Shown here piece by piece: positions 1 through 6,933 of a stretch of 17,655 bases of DNA. The notes under the pieces are model-generated. The model did not search any database. It was not told the origin of the DNA and worked only from the letters and a program-made list of their open reading frames with translations. Where the stretch lies: assembly GCA_036847245.1 (NCBI GenBank), contig DAIUAL010000051.1, positions 1-17,655 of the forward strand, read 5' to 3'. Source of the DNA: UBA4661 sp002405405 (GTDB taxonomy: Bacteria; Bacteroidota; Ignavibacteria; Kapaibacteriales; UBA4661). Position numbers and translations under genes: made by a program. Numbering within the stretch: the first letter of the stretch is position 1; each line of letters opens with the position of its first letter.

Positions 1-725
1 ACCATGGATTTATCTCGGGCGATGATGGTCTAAAAACGTCTAAATCACTCGGCTATGTCTTCAACCCCGACGATGTCATTCGTGAATACGGTGCTGATTC
101 TCTGCGGATTTTTGAAATGTTTATGGGTCCGCTCGAAATGTCAAAACCTTGGAGCACCAAAGGTGTTGAGGGAGTACACCGCTTTTTAAATCGCGTGTGG
201 CGTATGATTGCCAGCGAAGAAAGCACGCTTTTAAGCGAGGTACAGGACATTGCACTCACGAAAGAACAAGAGTTTATTTTGCATTCAACTATCAAAAAAG
301 TAGGCGAAGATATTGAGAGCATGAGTTTCAACACTTCCGTCTCGCAAATGATGATTTTTGTGAACGAATTCACCAAAGCTACGCCTCGTCCGCGCAGTGC
401 GATGGAACAGTTCGTGCTTGTTCTTTCGCCTTTTGCGCCGCATATTGCCGAAGAACTTTGGAAAATTCTTGGGCATACGACAACACTTGCCTATGAACCA
501 TTCCCCATGTTCGATCCTGCAAAGTTGATTCAAGATGAAGTCGAAATCGTGATTCAAGTCAGCAGTAAAGTCCGCGCAAAACTAGTTGTACCGATGAATG
601 CCGAAGAGTCAGCTGTGGTCGCACAAGCAATGACTCGTCCCGACATCATCAAACATATCGGTGATAAGTCCATCAAGAAACAAATCTATGTTCCCAATAA
701 ATTGCTCAACCTGATTGTAGGTTGA
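1..725 (+). CDS. leuS: Leucyl-tRNA synthetase, C-terminal part (5' end outside window)
   Basis: This enzyme charges tRNA(Leu) with leucine in the cytoplasm. The frame is open from base 3, and the start lies upstream of the window. Near its beginning (bases 33-47) is the class I signature loop, here KTSKS instead of the usual KMSKS. It is followed by NPDDVIREYGADSLR and then MFMGPLE.SKPW and VEGVHRFLNRVWR, the conserved start of the LeuRS anticodon-binding helical domain. The last ~65 residues (EIVIQVSSKVRAKLVVP onward) match the small C-terminal domain typical of bacterial LeuRS. The stop is TGA at 723-725. The Met-to-Thr change in the signature loop is a tolerated position in class I synthetases as far as I know, so I see no reason to call the gene damaged. 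A hairpin follows 30 bases after the stop. Identification is firm; only about 240 residues are visible. Confidence 0.95.
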   Translation, partial: HGFISGDDGLKTSKSLGYVFNPDDVIREYGADSLRIFEMFMGPLEMSKPWSTKGVEGVHRFLNRVWRMIASEESTLLSEVQDIALTKEQEFILHSTIKKVGEDIESMSFNTSVSQMMIFVNEFTKATPRPRSAMEQFVLVLSPFAPHIAEELWKILGHTTTLAYEPFPMFDPAKLIQDEVEIVIQVSSKVRAKLVVPMNAEESAVVAQAMTRPDIIKHIGDKSIKKQIYVPNKLLNLIVG

Positions 726-755
726 GTAATATTTGTACCAATGAGCGAATAACTC

Positions 756-793
756 AAGAGACCTCTTTGATCATTAGCATCAAGAGGTCTCTT
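756..793 (+). terminator. Strong hairpin after leuS, probable terminator
   Basis: AAGAGACCTCTT (756-767) pairs perfectly with AAGAGGTCTCTT (782-793). A further GAT/ATC (769-771 with 779-781) pairs across a single bulged T, leaving a 7-nt loop. The downstream sequence CGGTTTG has only a short T run, so this is not a classic rho-independent terminator. It may act as one weakly, or as a 3' stabilising hairpin for the leuS mRNA. Confidence 0.6.
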
Positions 794-1100
794 CGGTTTG
801 AGACTGTTCACACATAAAAGCAATTTTTTTCAGACTATTTGCCCCCAAAAACACTGACTATAATTATACCAACAACACCCAAACGACTGCATAATAATAA
901 CCACATTTCACCCTATAGTCTGCCATATGGCGATTATTCGCTTTGTTACATATCCAACGGTAGGGTCTTCTCCCGAATTATGTAAAAAAGACACAAAAAC
1001 AAGGGAGAATTCTTACCTATCACCTGCTAAGTCCTTTAAAACTTGGCACAATGCTTGAACTATTTGTTTTGATGATTGTGTTTCTCCTATTCTACGCCCG
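794..1100. other. Intergenic region upstream of the flagellar operon
   Basis: No gene of normal size is supported here. The stretch is AT-rich and noncoding in appearance. It contains a 7-bp inverted repeat, TTCTCCC (968-974) and GGGAGAA (1003-1009). It also has a sigma-54-like element (1043-1058) and a 17-codon open frame (1051-1104) that overlaps the next gene by ATGA. A TATAAT at 859-864 has only a poor -35 at an unsuitable spacing. The region probably holds the flagellar operon promoter. Confidence 0.6.
1043..1058 (+). promoter_or_regulatory. Sigma-54 (-24/-12) promoter-like element
   Basis: TTGGCAC (1043-1049), five bases, then TTGA (1055-1058) closely matches the RpoN consensus YTGGCAC-N5-TTGC. 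The invariant GG is present and the -12 GC is GA here, one mismatch at an important base. If used, transcription would start near 1070, giving a leader of about 30 bases before the first flagellar gene. Many bacteria use RpoN for rod, ring and hook genes, so the location supports the match. The mismatch and the lack of any visible rpoN or enhancer-binding protein gene in the window keep it tentative. Confidence 0.4.
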
Positions 1101-1439
1101 ATGAAACGCTCACAAAACTCAATACAGCGTGCTGTTGCTCTTCGCTACAATGATGAGCAGGATGCTACACCGAAAGTGGTTGCAAAAGGCGCAGGCAGTA
1201 TGGCAGAAAAAATCATTCGCATTGCCAAAGAGCGCAATGTTCCGGTGCGGCAGGACCCTGATATGATTCAGCTTCTTTCGGGCATCGATGCAATGCAACC
1301 AGTTCCCTCGCGCTTGTATCAAGCCGTTGCTGAAATTCTCTTGTACATCTATCAAATGAACGAAGAAAAGCTTGGTATCACGCGACAAGAAAGTTTTATT
1401 CAATCGTCTGCACCAAGTGATCCGCCCGCTGATTTATGA
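1101..1439 (+). CDS. Stand-alone FlhB C-terminal-domain-like protein
   Basis: This 112-residue protein matches the cytoplasmic domain of FlhB/YscU export-switch proteins without the N-terminal membrane part. Visible signatures are RAVALRYNDEQDATPKVVAKG (residues 10-30), then AEKIIRIAKERNVPVRQDPD and LL (34-59), then the helix LYQAVAEILLYIYQMN (72-87). FlhB cleaves itself at an N-P-T-H motif immediately before the AVALRY strand; here the aligned residues 6-9 are N-S-I-Q, so self-cleavage is not expected. Small FlhB paralogues of this kind are known in other flagellated bacteria (such as YlqH in Bacillus), but their role is poorly defined. I infer a role in flagellar type III export or substrate switching from homology and from its place as first gene of the flagellar operon. 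The tail (residues ~100-112) is Ser/Pro-rich and not conserved. No SD precedes the ATG; the leader is pyrimidine-rich. Confidence 0.85.
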   Translation: MKRSQNSIQRAVALRYNDEQDATPKVVAKGAGSMAEKIIRIAKERNVPVRQDPDMIQLLSGIDAMQPVPSRLYQAVAEILLYIYQMNEEKLGITRQESFIQSSAPSDPPADL

Positions 1440-1524
1440 GCGTACAACGGAGTTCACTCTCTTTGCACATGTTTTTCGATTTAAAATTCTCTCGTTGTTG
1501 TTTCACTTCTTTCAGAAGCATGTC

Positions 1525-2310
1525 ATGGTTAAAGAAATCTATACAGCCGCACTTGGCATGATGCCACAGATGACCCGCTTGGAAGTCATTGCCAACAATA
1601 TGGCAAACTCTGCAACAACGGGTTTTAAGCGTGAAGATACTTTTCAACGCTCCCTCATTGATGCTGTGCAGAATATGCATCATAACAAAGGTAGCGTTTC
1701 ACAAGATGATATTGTCAACAGCCGCCATGGTGACTTTTCTATGGGAGCAACACAATCAACAGGCAATGCTCTCGATGTTGCTATTGACGGAACAGGTTTT
1801 TTTATGGTACGTGATAAATCCGGTGGTGAATTTCTCACCCGAGCCGGAAATTTTACGGTAGACGATCAGGGTTATTTGGCTACCCCCGATGGCAAACAAG
1901 TCATGGCTGATAATGGTCCCCTTCTTGTCCGTACCGCATTTGAACAAAGTCGTACCGCTGTCAAAGAAGACGAGCAACCCGTTGGTATTCGCATCGAGAA
2001 AAATGGCGAAGTCTTCGTGAATGAATTCTTTCTGGGGCAGATTACTATCATGGATGTGGAGAATCCCCAATCATTGAAGCGCGTTTCAGGAACCATGTTT
2101 GAAACAACCGATGCTACCGACATGCGTCGTTTGAATGATGATCAAGTCAGTGTTAAACAGGGCTTTATCGAAAAATCTAATGTGAATATCGTTAGCGAAA
2201 TGCTCAATATGATTATGATTCAAAAGAACTTTGAAATGGGTCAAAAAGTCATTACAACCAACGACGATACGATCGCCAAAAGCATAGAATTGTCGCGAAT
2301 AAGCGGCTGA
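1525..2310 (+). CDS. flgF: Flagellar proximal-rod protein FlgF
   Basis: FlgF is a rod subunit that links the proximal rod to the distal FlgG rod in the periplasm. The 261-residue protein has the N-terminal rod-family helix with ANNMANSATTGFKR (about residues 23-36). The middle segment NALDVAIDGTGFFMVR...FLTRAGNFTVDDQGYL is shared by FlgE/F/G. The C-terminal rod helix is SNVNIVSEMLNMIMIQKNFE followed by KVITTNDD. Length is near that of typical FlgF. I chose ATG 1525 because the family N-terminus MVKEIYTAALGMM begins there; the frame is open further upstream, but that part has no family similarity. The gene lies 85 bases after the FlhB-like gene and 62 bases before flgG. FlgF and FlgG are paralogues; the call as FlgF rests on position and on greater divergence from the FlgG consensus. 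Confidence 0.9.
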   Translation: MVKEIYTAALGMMPQMTRLEVIANNMANSATTGFKREDTFQRSLIDAVQNMHHNKGSVSQDDIVNSRHGDFSMGATQSTGNALDVAIDGTGFFMVRDKSGGEFLTRAGNFTVDDQGYLATPDGKQVMADNGPLLVRTAFEQSRTAVKEDEQPVGIRIEKNGEVFVNEFFLGQITIMDVENPQSLKRVSGTMFETTDATDMRRLNDDQVSVKQGFIEKSNVNIVSEMLNMIMIQKNFEMGQKVITTNDDTIAKSIELSRISG

Positions 2311-2372
2311 TAACCTGTTTAAAATTCTCAACATAGCGTACTTCTTTTCGACTACTTTTTTACACTACACTC

Positions 2373-3167
2373 ATGGATAAAACACTTACAACTGCAGGAA
2401 CCGGACTGTCTGCTCAACAGCGATTTATTGAAATTGTCTCCAATAATCTTGCTAACGTAAATACAACAGGTTTCAAGAAAGTGCGCGCTGAATTTCAGGA
2501 TCTGCTCTATGAAACCATTCGTCCGGCAGGAAACACGCAACGCTTTGGTGTTGAACCCGTCAATGAAATTCAAATTGGCGGTGGTGTTGAACTTATTGGT
2601 ACAACCCGCCAATTTTCTCAGGGCGATGTCAAAGGCACCAATAACCCTCTTGATATGGCAATCTCCGGTGAAGGATTTTTTATTGTACGCCGACCTGACA
2701 ATAGCTTTGCTTACACCCGCGATGGTTCCTTCCAACTTGATCGCAATGGACAGATTGTTACATCACAAGGATATTCCCTAGAACCGGGTATTCGTGTACC
2801 TGATGAAACTGTTGAATTGACAGTATCGCGCGATGGTATTGTTCGTGGTCGTCTCCCCGGCAATGCGACTAATGAAGCACAAGTCCTTGGACAAATCGAA
2901 CTTGCACGATTTGTCAACCCCGCCGGCTTGAAGTCCCTTGGCGACAATTTATACCAAGAGACCTCTGCATCAGGGCAAGCAGTGTTTCAACAAGCAGGAA
3001 CAAATAATACGGGTGAAATTCTCCAGAATCAATTAGAGAATTCCAATGTTGATTTAGTCGAAGAAATGGTCAACATGATTGTCGCTCAACGTGCTTTTGA
3101 GTTGAATTCTAAATCCGTAAAAACAGCAGAAGATATTCTGACAACGGCAACGAATATCAAACGATAA
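2373..3167 (+). CDS. flgG: Flagellar distal-rod protein FlgG
   Basis: FlgG forms the distal rod that passes through the P and L rings. At 264 residues the length is the family norm. The N-terminal helix LSAQQRFIEIVSNNLANVNT with TGFKK (12-37) is present. The FlgG-typical stretch EFQDLLYETIRPAG follows, then GGGVELIGTTRQFSQGDV and NNPLDMAISGEGFFIV, and the C-terminal helix NSNVDLVEEMVNMIVAQRAF ends with the conserved KSVKTAEDIL. The start ATG at 2373 lacks an SD and is preceded by a pyrimidine-rich stretch. It is followed by flgA, flgH and flgI, the usual order for assembling the rod bushing in many Gram-negative flagellar operons. Confidence 0.96.
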   Translation: MDKTLTTAGTGLSAQQRFIEIVSNNLANVNTTGFKKVRAEFQDLLYETIRPAGNTQRFGVEPVNEIQIGGGVELIGTTRQFSQGDVKGTNNPLDMAISGEGFFIVRRPDNSFAYTRDGSFQLDRNGQIVTSQGYSLEPGIRVPDETVELTVSRDGIVRGRLPGNATNEAQVLGQIELARFVNPAGLKSLGDNLYQETSASGQAVFQQAGTNNTGEILQNQLENSNVDLVEEMVNMIVAQRAFELNSKSVKTAEDILTTATNIKR

Positions 3168-3249
3168 TATGGTTTAGCAGGTCATTTGTGCTTTGCAGGA
3201 TACATCCAACAGAATCAATTGGTTTTCTCATGATTTGGAAGATTTGACT

Positions 3250-3972
3250 ATGAAAAAGACATCATATACCCCGCAGTTCTCTAAGCCGATACAGTTTGTA
3301 TCGCTCTTGGTGTTTTTTCTTCTATCAATCTACACAGGGCTAGCACAAACAACATATTCGAGCGTCCGCATTCAGCAAGCCGCTAAAGAGCATGTTCTTT
3401 CGCTCTATGGGGGAAAAGTTAAAGCAGAAGCACTTAAAAGTATTGGCGATCAAGTTTTTTCTCAATCACATGTCGAAGCACGGATTCTTGATGATGAAAA
3501 ACGCACTGCGTCTTTTGCTAATGTTGTCATAGAGTTTTTTGTCGGTGAAAAAATCATTCGCCGAGTATCTGTTCCCTTTCGCATTACTATCGATCGCCTT
3601 GTGCCTGTTGCAACGAAACGTATTGCTCCGGGTTCGTTAATCAGCGAAGAAGATATTGAGTGGAAAGAGCGTACTATTGCAGCAAACGACGACGCAATCA
3701 CCGATCCGCAATCTCTCATTGGTCGTCGTACAACCGCTATGATTAGTCCGGGTGAACCAATTCGTACCAAATATCTAGGCGCAACCAATGGTATTGTACG
3801 TAATCAACTGGTTTCGATTGTAGTTCGAACCGGCAATATTCTCATTCGCACGCAAGGTAAAGCAATTGATGATGCAGCTCCGGGCGAAACATTGCAAGTG
3901 ATTCGTACCGGTGGTCAAACAACAATTCTCTGCCGTGCTCTAGGCAATGGTATTGTTGAAGTTGTTCGGTAA
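3250..3972 (+). CDS. flgA: Flagellar P-ring assembly chaperone FlgA
   Basis: FlgA is a periplasmic chaperone that helps FlgI form the P ring around the rod. The 240-residue product starts with a signal peptide: KK, then the hydrophobic stretch FVSLLVFFLLSIYTGLAQ, with cleavage likely near residue 32-33. The C-terminal half holds the SAF/FlgA domain: LVPVATKRIAPGSLISEEDI (117-136), LIGRRTTAMISPGEPI (156-171), and the barrel strands VSIVVRTGNILIRTQGKAID and APGETLQVIR. ATG 3250 is preferred over an in-frame TTG at 3193 because it places the signal peptide at the N-terminus. The gene sits between flgG and flgH/flgI, where its client FlgI is encoded. Confidence 0.92.
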   Translation: MKKTSYTPQFSKPIQFVSLLVFFLLSIYTGLAQTTYSSVRIQQAAKEHVLSLYGGKVKAEALKSIGDQVFSQSHVEARILDDEKRTASFANVVIEFFVGEKIIRRVSVPFRITIDRLVPVATKRIAPGSLISEEDIEWKERTIAANDDAITDPQSLIGRRTTAMISPGEPIRTKYLGATNGIVRNQLVSIVVRTGNILIRTQGKAIDDAAPGETLQVIRTGGQTTILCRALGNGIVEVVR

Positions 3973-4013
3973 TTCTTCTCCTTACTTATCAGCATATCTT
4001 TCCCCAAACCCCT

Positions 4014-4613
4014 ATGAAATCTTTTTTTTCCTCGGTACTGCATCGTACTACCATTTTGGTAGTCGTTGTTATGGTTTTACCCATCGGACTCCATGCTCAA
4101 TTTCAACAAAACATGCGCCGCTCGCTGTTTTCTGATATGAAAGCTCTCAATGTCGGTGATGCCGTAACGATTTCGAATGTTGAAAGTACAACTGCCGATA
4201 ACAATGCCCTTGCTGATGAGCAATCACAAACAACTCTGAGTGCTTCGGGCAACGCTTCCTTGCCGGGTGGTGGCTCAACCAGTGCCGGTGGCTCACTTGG
4301 TTTGACAAACAATTTTCGTGGTCGTGGACAAAATACACGTACTGAAACAATTCGATCACGATTGTCGGCACGCGTTGATTCGGTCGATGCCAATGGCAAC
4401 CTTCGGATTCGTGCCAATCGCGTAACAAAAGTAAATGGAGAGATGCAAACAATTACCCTGACGGGATATGTTCGTCCGGTTGACATTCTTGATGATAATA
4501 GTGTGCTTTCGTCGAATATCTTGGATTTGAATTTGCTGATCGAAGGCGATGGCAATGTTACCCGTGCAAATCAACCCGGCTTGATTACACGTTTTTTACG
4601 TTTCTTATTCTAA
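4014..4613 (+). CDS. flgH: Flagellar L-ring protein FlgH, without lipobox
   Basis: FlgH forms the outer-membrane L ring, the bushing for the distal rod. The 199-residue protein has RRSLFSDMKALNVGDAVTIS, the family start after the signal peptide. A Ser/Gly-rich middle follows, then the barrel strands RLSARVDSVDANGNLRIRA, ITLTGYVRPVDI and DNSVLSSNILDLNL, and the C-terminal LITRFLRFLF typical of FlgH. The signal peptide (residues 1-28, hydrophobic TILVVVVMVLPIGLHAQ) is of the Sec/SPase I kind. There is no cysteine near the cleavage site, whereas well-studied FlgH proteins are lipoproteins. The gene lies 41 bases after flgA and 27 before flgI. Confidence 0.93.
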   Translation: MKSFFSSVLHRTTILVVVVMVLPIGLHAQFQQNMRRSLFSDMKALNVGDAVTISNVESTTADNNALADEQSQTTLSASGNASLPGGGSTSAGGSLGLTNNFRGRGQNTRTETIRSRLSARVDSVDANGNLRIRANRVTKVNGEMQTITLTGYVRPVDILDDNSVLSSNILDLNLLIEGDGNVTRANQPGLITRFLRFLF

Positions 4614-4640
4614 TCCTACCATTATGTTTTCAGCTTGACT

Positions 4641-5777
4641 ATGCAAACCATGTTTCATTTTTCACGGAATCATCGAGCATTTCTACTCTGCCTTGTGCTC
4701 TTAATATTGCCGTCTGCAGGTCATGCGGCACGCATTAAAGATATTGCCATTATTCAAGGTGCGAATACACTTCAAGTAGTCGGTTATGGATTGGTAACAG
4801 GACTGAGTAATGTTGGTGATACACGCCGCTCAACCATGACTATTCAGTCGATCACCAGCATGCTCAAACGATTTGGTGTAACAGTACCGCAGATCAATCT
4901 GCAAACGCGGAATGTTGCGGCAGTCATGGTTACAGCAACTGTACCGGCATTCTCCAAACCCGGAAGTAAAATTGATGTTCAAGTGTCTTCTATGGGTGAC
5001 GCTCAATCCCTGCAAGGCGGTATTCTGATTATGACTCCTCTTTCTTCTGCCGACGGTACGGTCTATGGCATGGCGCAAGGTGGCGTTTCTGTTGGCGGAT
5101 ATGATGTAAGAGCTAATGGCTCCCGTTCAGGAAGAAACTTTACCACAAGTGGTCGCGTACCCAATGGTGGTATTCTTGATCGAGAAGTAGAAGGCAGTAT
5201 CTCTCAGGACAATCAGATGCGAATTGTTCTGCGCGAGCCTGACTTTACAACTGCTACTCGAATCACAACAGTCATCAATAACCAACAAAATCTTGCAAAC
5301 ACCGCACAAACATTGGATGCTTCAACTGTAATCATTACTCTACCTGATGGAGCAACACCACAGCAAATTAACGCGATTGCCGCTCAAGTTGAGTCCCTGC
5401 AAGTAGAATCTGATCCAACAGCTCGTGTTGTGATCAACGAACGGACGGGCACTGTTGTTATTGGCGCAAATGTTCAGCTCCTCCCGGCTGTTGTAGCTCA
5501 TGGCGGTTTGGATATTCAAATTCAAACATCCAATAGTGTCTCTCAACCCCCTCCATTTACGATTGCAGCTTCGCCCGGTCAGCCTGTGCCTATTCAAAAC
5601 TCAAATATCAATGTGCAGGAAGAAATCAATCCTGCTATTGTGCTGAATGGTGCAAGTACTGTCCAGCAAATGGCAGAAGCACTTAATGCCCTGCGGGTGA
5701 GTCCACGTGATTTGATTGCCATTTTTCAAGCACTGAAGGAATCCGGTTCGCTCCAAGCTGAGTTGATCATTCAATAA
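4641..5777 (+). CDS. flgI: Flagellar P-ring protein FlgI
   Basis: FlgI assembles into the P ring at the peptidoglycan. The 378-residue protein, of normal family length, has a signal peptide ending ...SAGHA (cleavage near residue 29). Mature conserved blocks follow: RIKDIAIIQGANTLQVVGYG, LVTGLSNVGDT, RNVAAVMVTATVPAFSKPGS, LQGGILIMTPLSSADG, YGMAQGGVSVGGY, RVPNGGILDREV, and near the end VQQMAEALNALRVSPRDLIA with IFQALKESGSLQAELII. I took ATG 4641; an in-frame TTG six bases upstream is less likely, and ATG 4650 is possible. The TAA stop overlaps the first ATG of the flgJ frame (TAATG), which suggests translational coupling. Confidence 0.96.
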   Translation: MQTMFHFSRNHRAFLLCLVLLILPSAGHAARIKDIAIIQGANTLQVVGYGLVTGLSNVGDTRRSTMTIQSITSMLKRFGVTVPQINLQTRNVAAVMVTATVPAFSKPGSKIDVQVSSMGDAQSLQGGILIMTPLSSADGTVYGMAQGGVSVGGYDVRANGSRSGRNFTTSGRVPNGGILDREVEGSISQDNQMRIVLREPDFTTATRITTVINNQQNLANTAQTLDASTVIITLPDGATPQQINAIAAQVESLQVESDPTARVVINERTGTVVIGANVQLLPAVVAHGGLDIQIQTSNSVSQPPPFTIAASPGQPVPIQNSNINVQEEINPAIVLNGASTVQQMAEALNALRVSPRDLIAIFQALKESGSLQAELIIQ

Positions 5778-6889
5778 TGCACAAACACGGTAGTTTTTAT
5801 CGTATTACTTTCCCGGGAATACAGATCATGACTGATGGCTTATCTCTTCCGACCGGCACGCCGCCTCCACAGTTCGACAATCCGAACATGTCGATGCTAG
5901 AGCGATTGGCAAAAAAGCCGGGTATCAACAACAAAGAACCTCTCACCGACAAAGAGAAACAAGAGTACGCCAAAGCCGCTAAGGGTTTTGAATCAATGTT
6001 TGTTCATCTTATGATGAAACAAATGAAAGAGGCAATGCTCAAAAAGGATGAAAAAGAAGGCGATATGTCATTCGGTGCTGATACCTTGTCGAATTTCACA
6101 GATCTGCAGTTTGCGGACTATGTCACCCAAAATGGTGGTACGGGCTTTGCGAATGTAGTCTACAAACACCTTACCGGCGAAGACTTGAGCACCCTACCGA
6201 AAACATCAAATACGGATCTTAACATCCTGATGAAACTCGGCTCGCAAGGTACGCCATCAAAGGTTAATGATCTTTTAAGTGTACTCTCGAATAAATCCTC
6301 ACAGGATGAAGAAGATGAGGATATTACTCTTCTGACGGGACCACATATTGTCAATAAAAACAGCGGTAACAATCCTGATGATCTCCATCAACGTGCATTA
6401 GCTGATCTACGTAGCCGTATTGCACTACGTCAACAAGCAGAACAATCCTCATCGATGTCGTTCACCTCAAATGGTTTTGCTGCGTCAGCACAAGAACGTA
6501 TAGACCGCTTTGATCCTATCATTCGTTCTGCATCAGCACAATATGGCGTACCGGAACATTTGGTACGTGGTGTCATGGCATCAGAATCTGCCGGCAAAGT
6601 TACAGCACAGTCATCCGCAGGTGCCAAAGGATTGATGCAGCTCATGGATGGCACCGCCAAAGAGATGGGAGTGACGAATATCTTCGACCCCGAGCAGAAT
6701 ATTCATGGTGGAGTGAAGTACTTAGGACAATTACTCAAGCAATACAATGGCAATACGACACTTGCCTTAGCAGCATACAACGCAGGACCGGGCAATGTCG
6801 ATAAATACAATGGAATTCCTCCATTCCCTGAAACACAAGCATATGTTCGCAATGTTATGCGTCGAGCTGAACAATTTAAAGCATTGTAA
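5777..6889 (+). CDS. flgJ: FlgJ rod-cap domain fused to a GH23 lytic transglycosylase
   Basis: FlgJ caps the growing rod and opens peptidoglycan for it. Residues ~65-132 are the rod-binding domain: AKAAKGFESMFVHLMMKQMK, GADTLSNFTDLQFADYVTQN, FANVVYKHL. A polar acidic linker follows (~140-240, including DEEDEDIT). Residues ~244-365 are a soluble lytic transglycosylase (GH23/SLT) domain with FDPIIRSASAQYGVPEHLVR, ASESAGK (E270 the likely catalytic acid), SSAGAKGLMQLMDGTAKEMG, and LALAAYNAGPGNVDKYNG. The enteric FlgJ instead carries a GH73 glucosaminidase. The first ATG (5777) overlaps the flgI stop by one base; ATG 5828 (MTDGLS) is an alternative start 17 codons in, and neither start has an SD. 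There is no signal peptide, as expected if FlgJ is exported through the flagellar apparatus itself. It is the last gene of the operon on this strand. Confidence 0.93.
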   Translation: MHKHGSFYRITFPGIQIMTDGLSLPTGTPPPQFDNPNMSMLERLAKKPGINNKEPLTDKEKQEYAKAAKGFESMFVHLMMKQMKEAMLKKDEKEGDMSFGADTLSNFTDLQFADYVTQNGGTGFANVVYKHLTGEDLSTLPKTSNTDLNILMKLGSQGTPSKVNDLLSVLSNKSSQDEEDEDITLLTGPHIVNKNSGNNPDDLHQRALADLRSRIALRQQAEQSSSMSFTSNGFAASAQERIDRFDPIIRSASAQYGVPEHLVRGVMASESAGKVTAQSSAGAKGLMQLMDGTAKEMGVTNIFDPEQNIHGGVKYLGQLLKQYNGNTTLALAAYNAGPGNVDKYNGIPPFPETQAYVRNVMRRAEQFKAL

Positions 6890-6933
6890 TCGCAACCGAT
6901 ATGCCCTACTTTTCTGAGTTTCAGTTTAACCAA

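Noticed and set aside
859..864. TATAAT as a sigma-70 -10 element in the leuS-flagellar gap
   Set aside because: The nearest -35-like TTGCCC is only 14 bases away, too short a spacer, and the next gene is more than 230 bases downstream.
4103..4555. A 150-codon open frame on the - strand opposite flgH
   Set aside because: It is antisense to a clearly recognised flgH with strong family motifs; the frame is Ser/Arg-rich with no domain and is a coding shadow.
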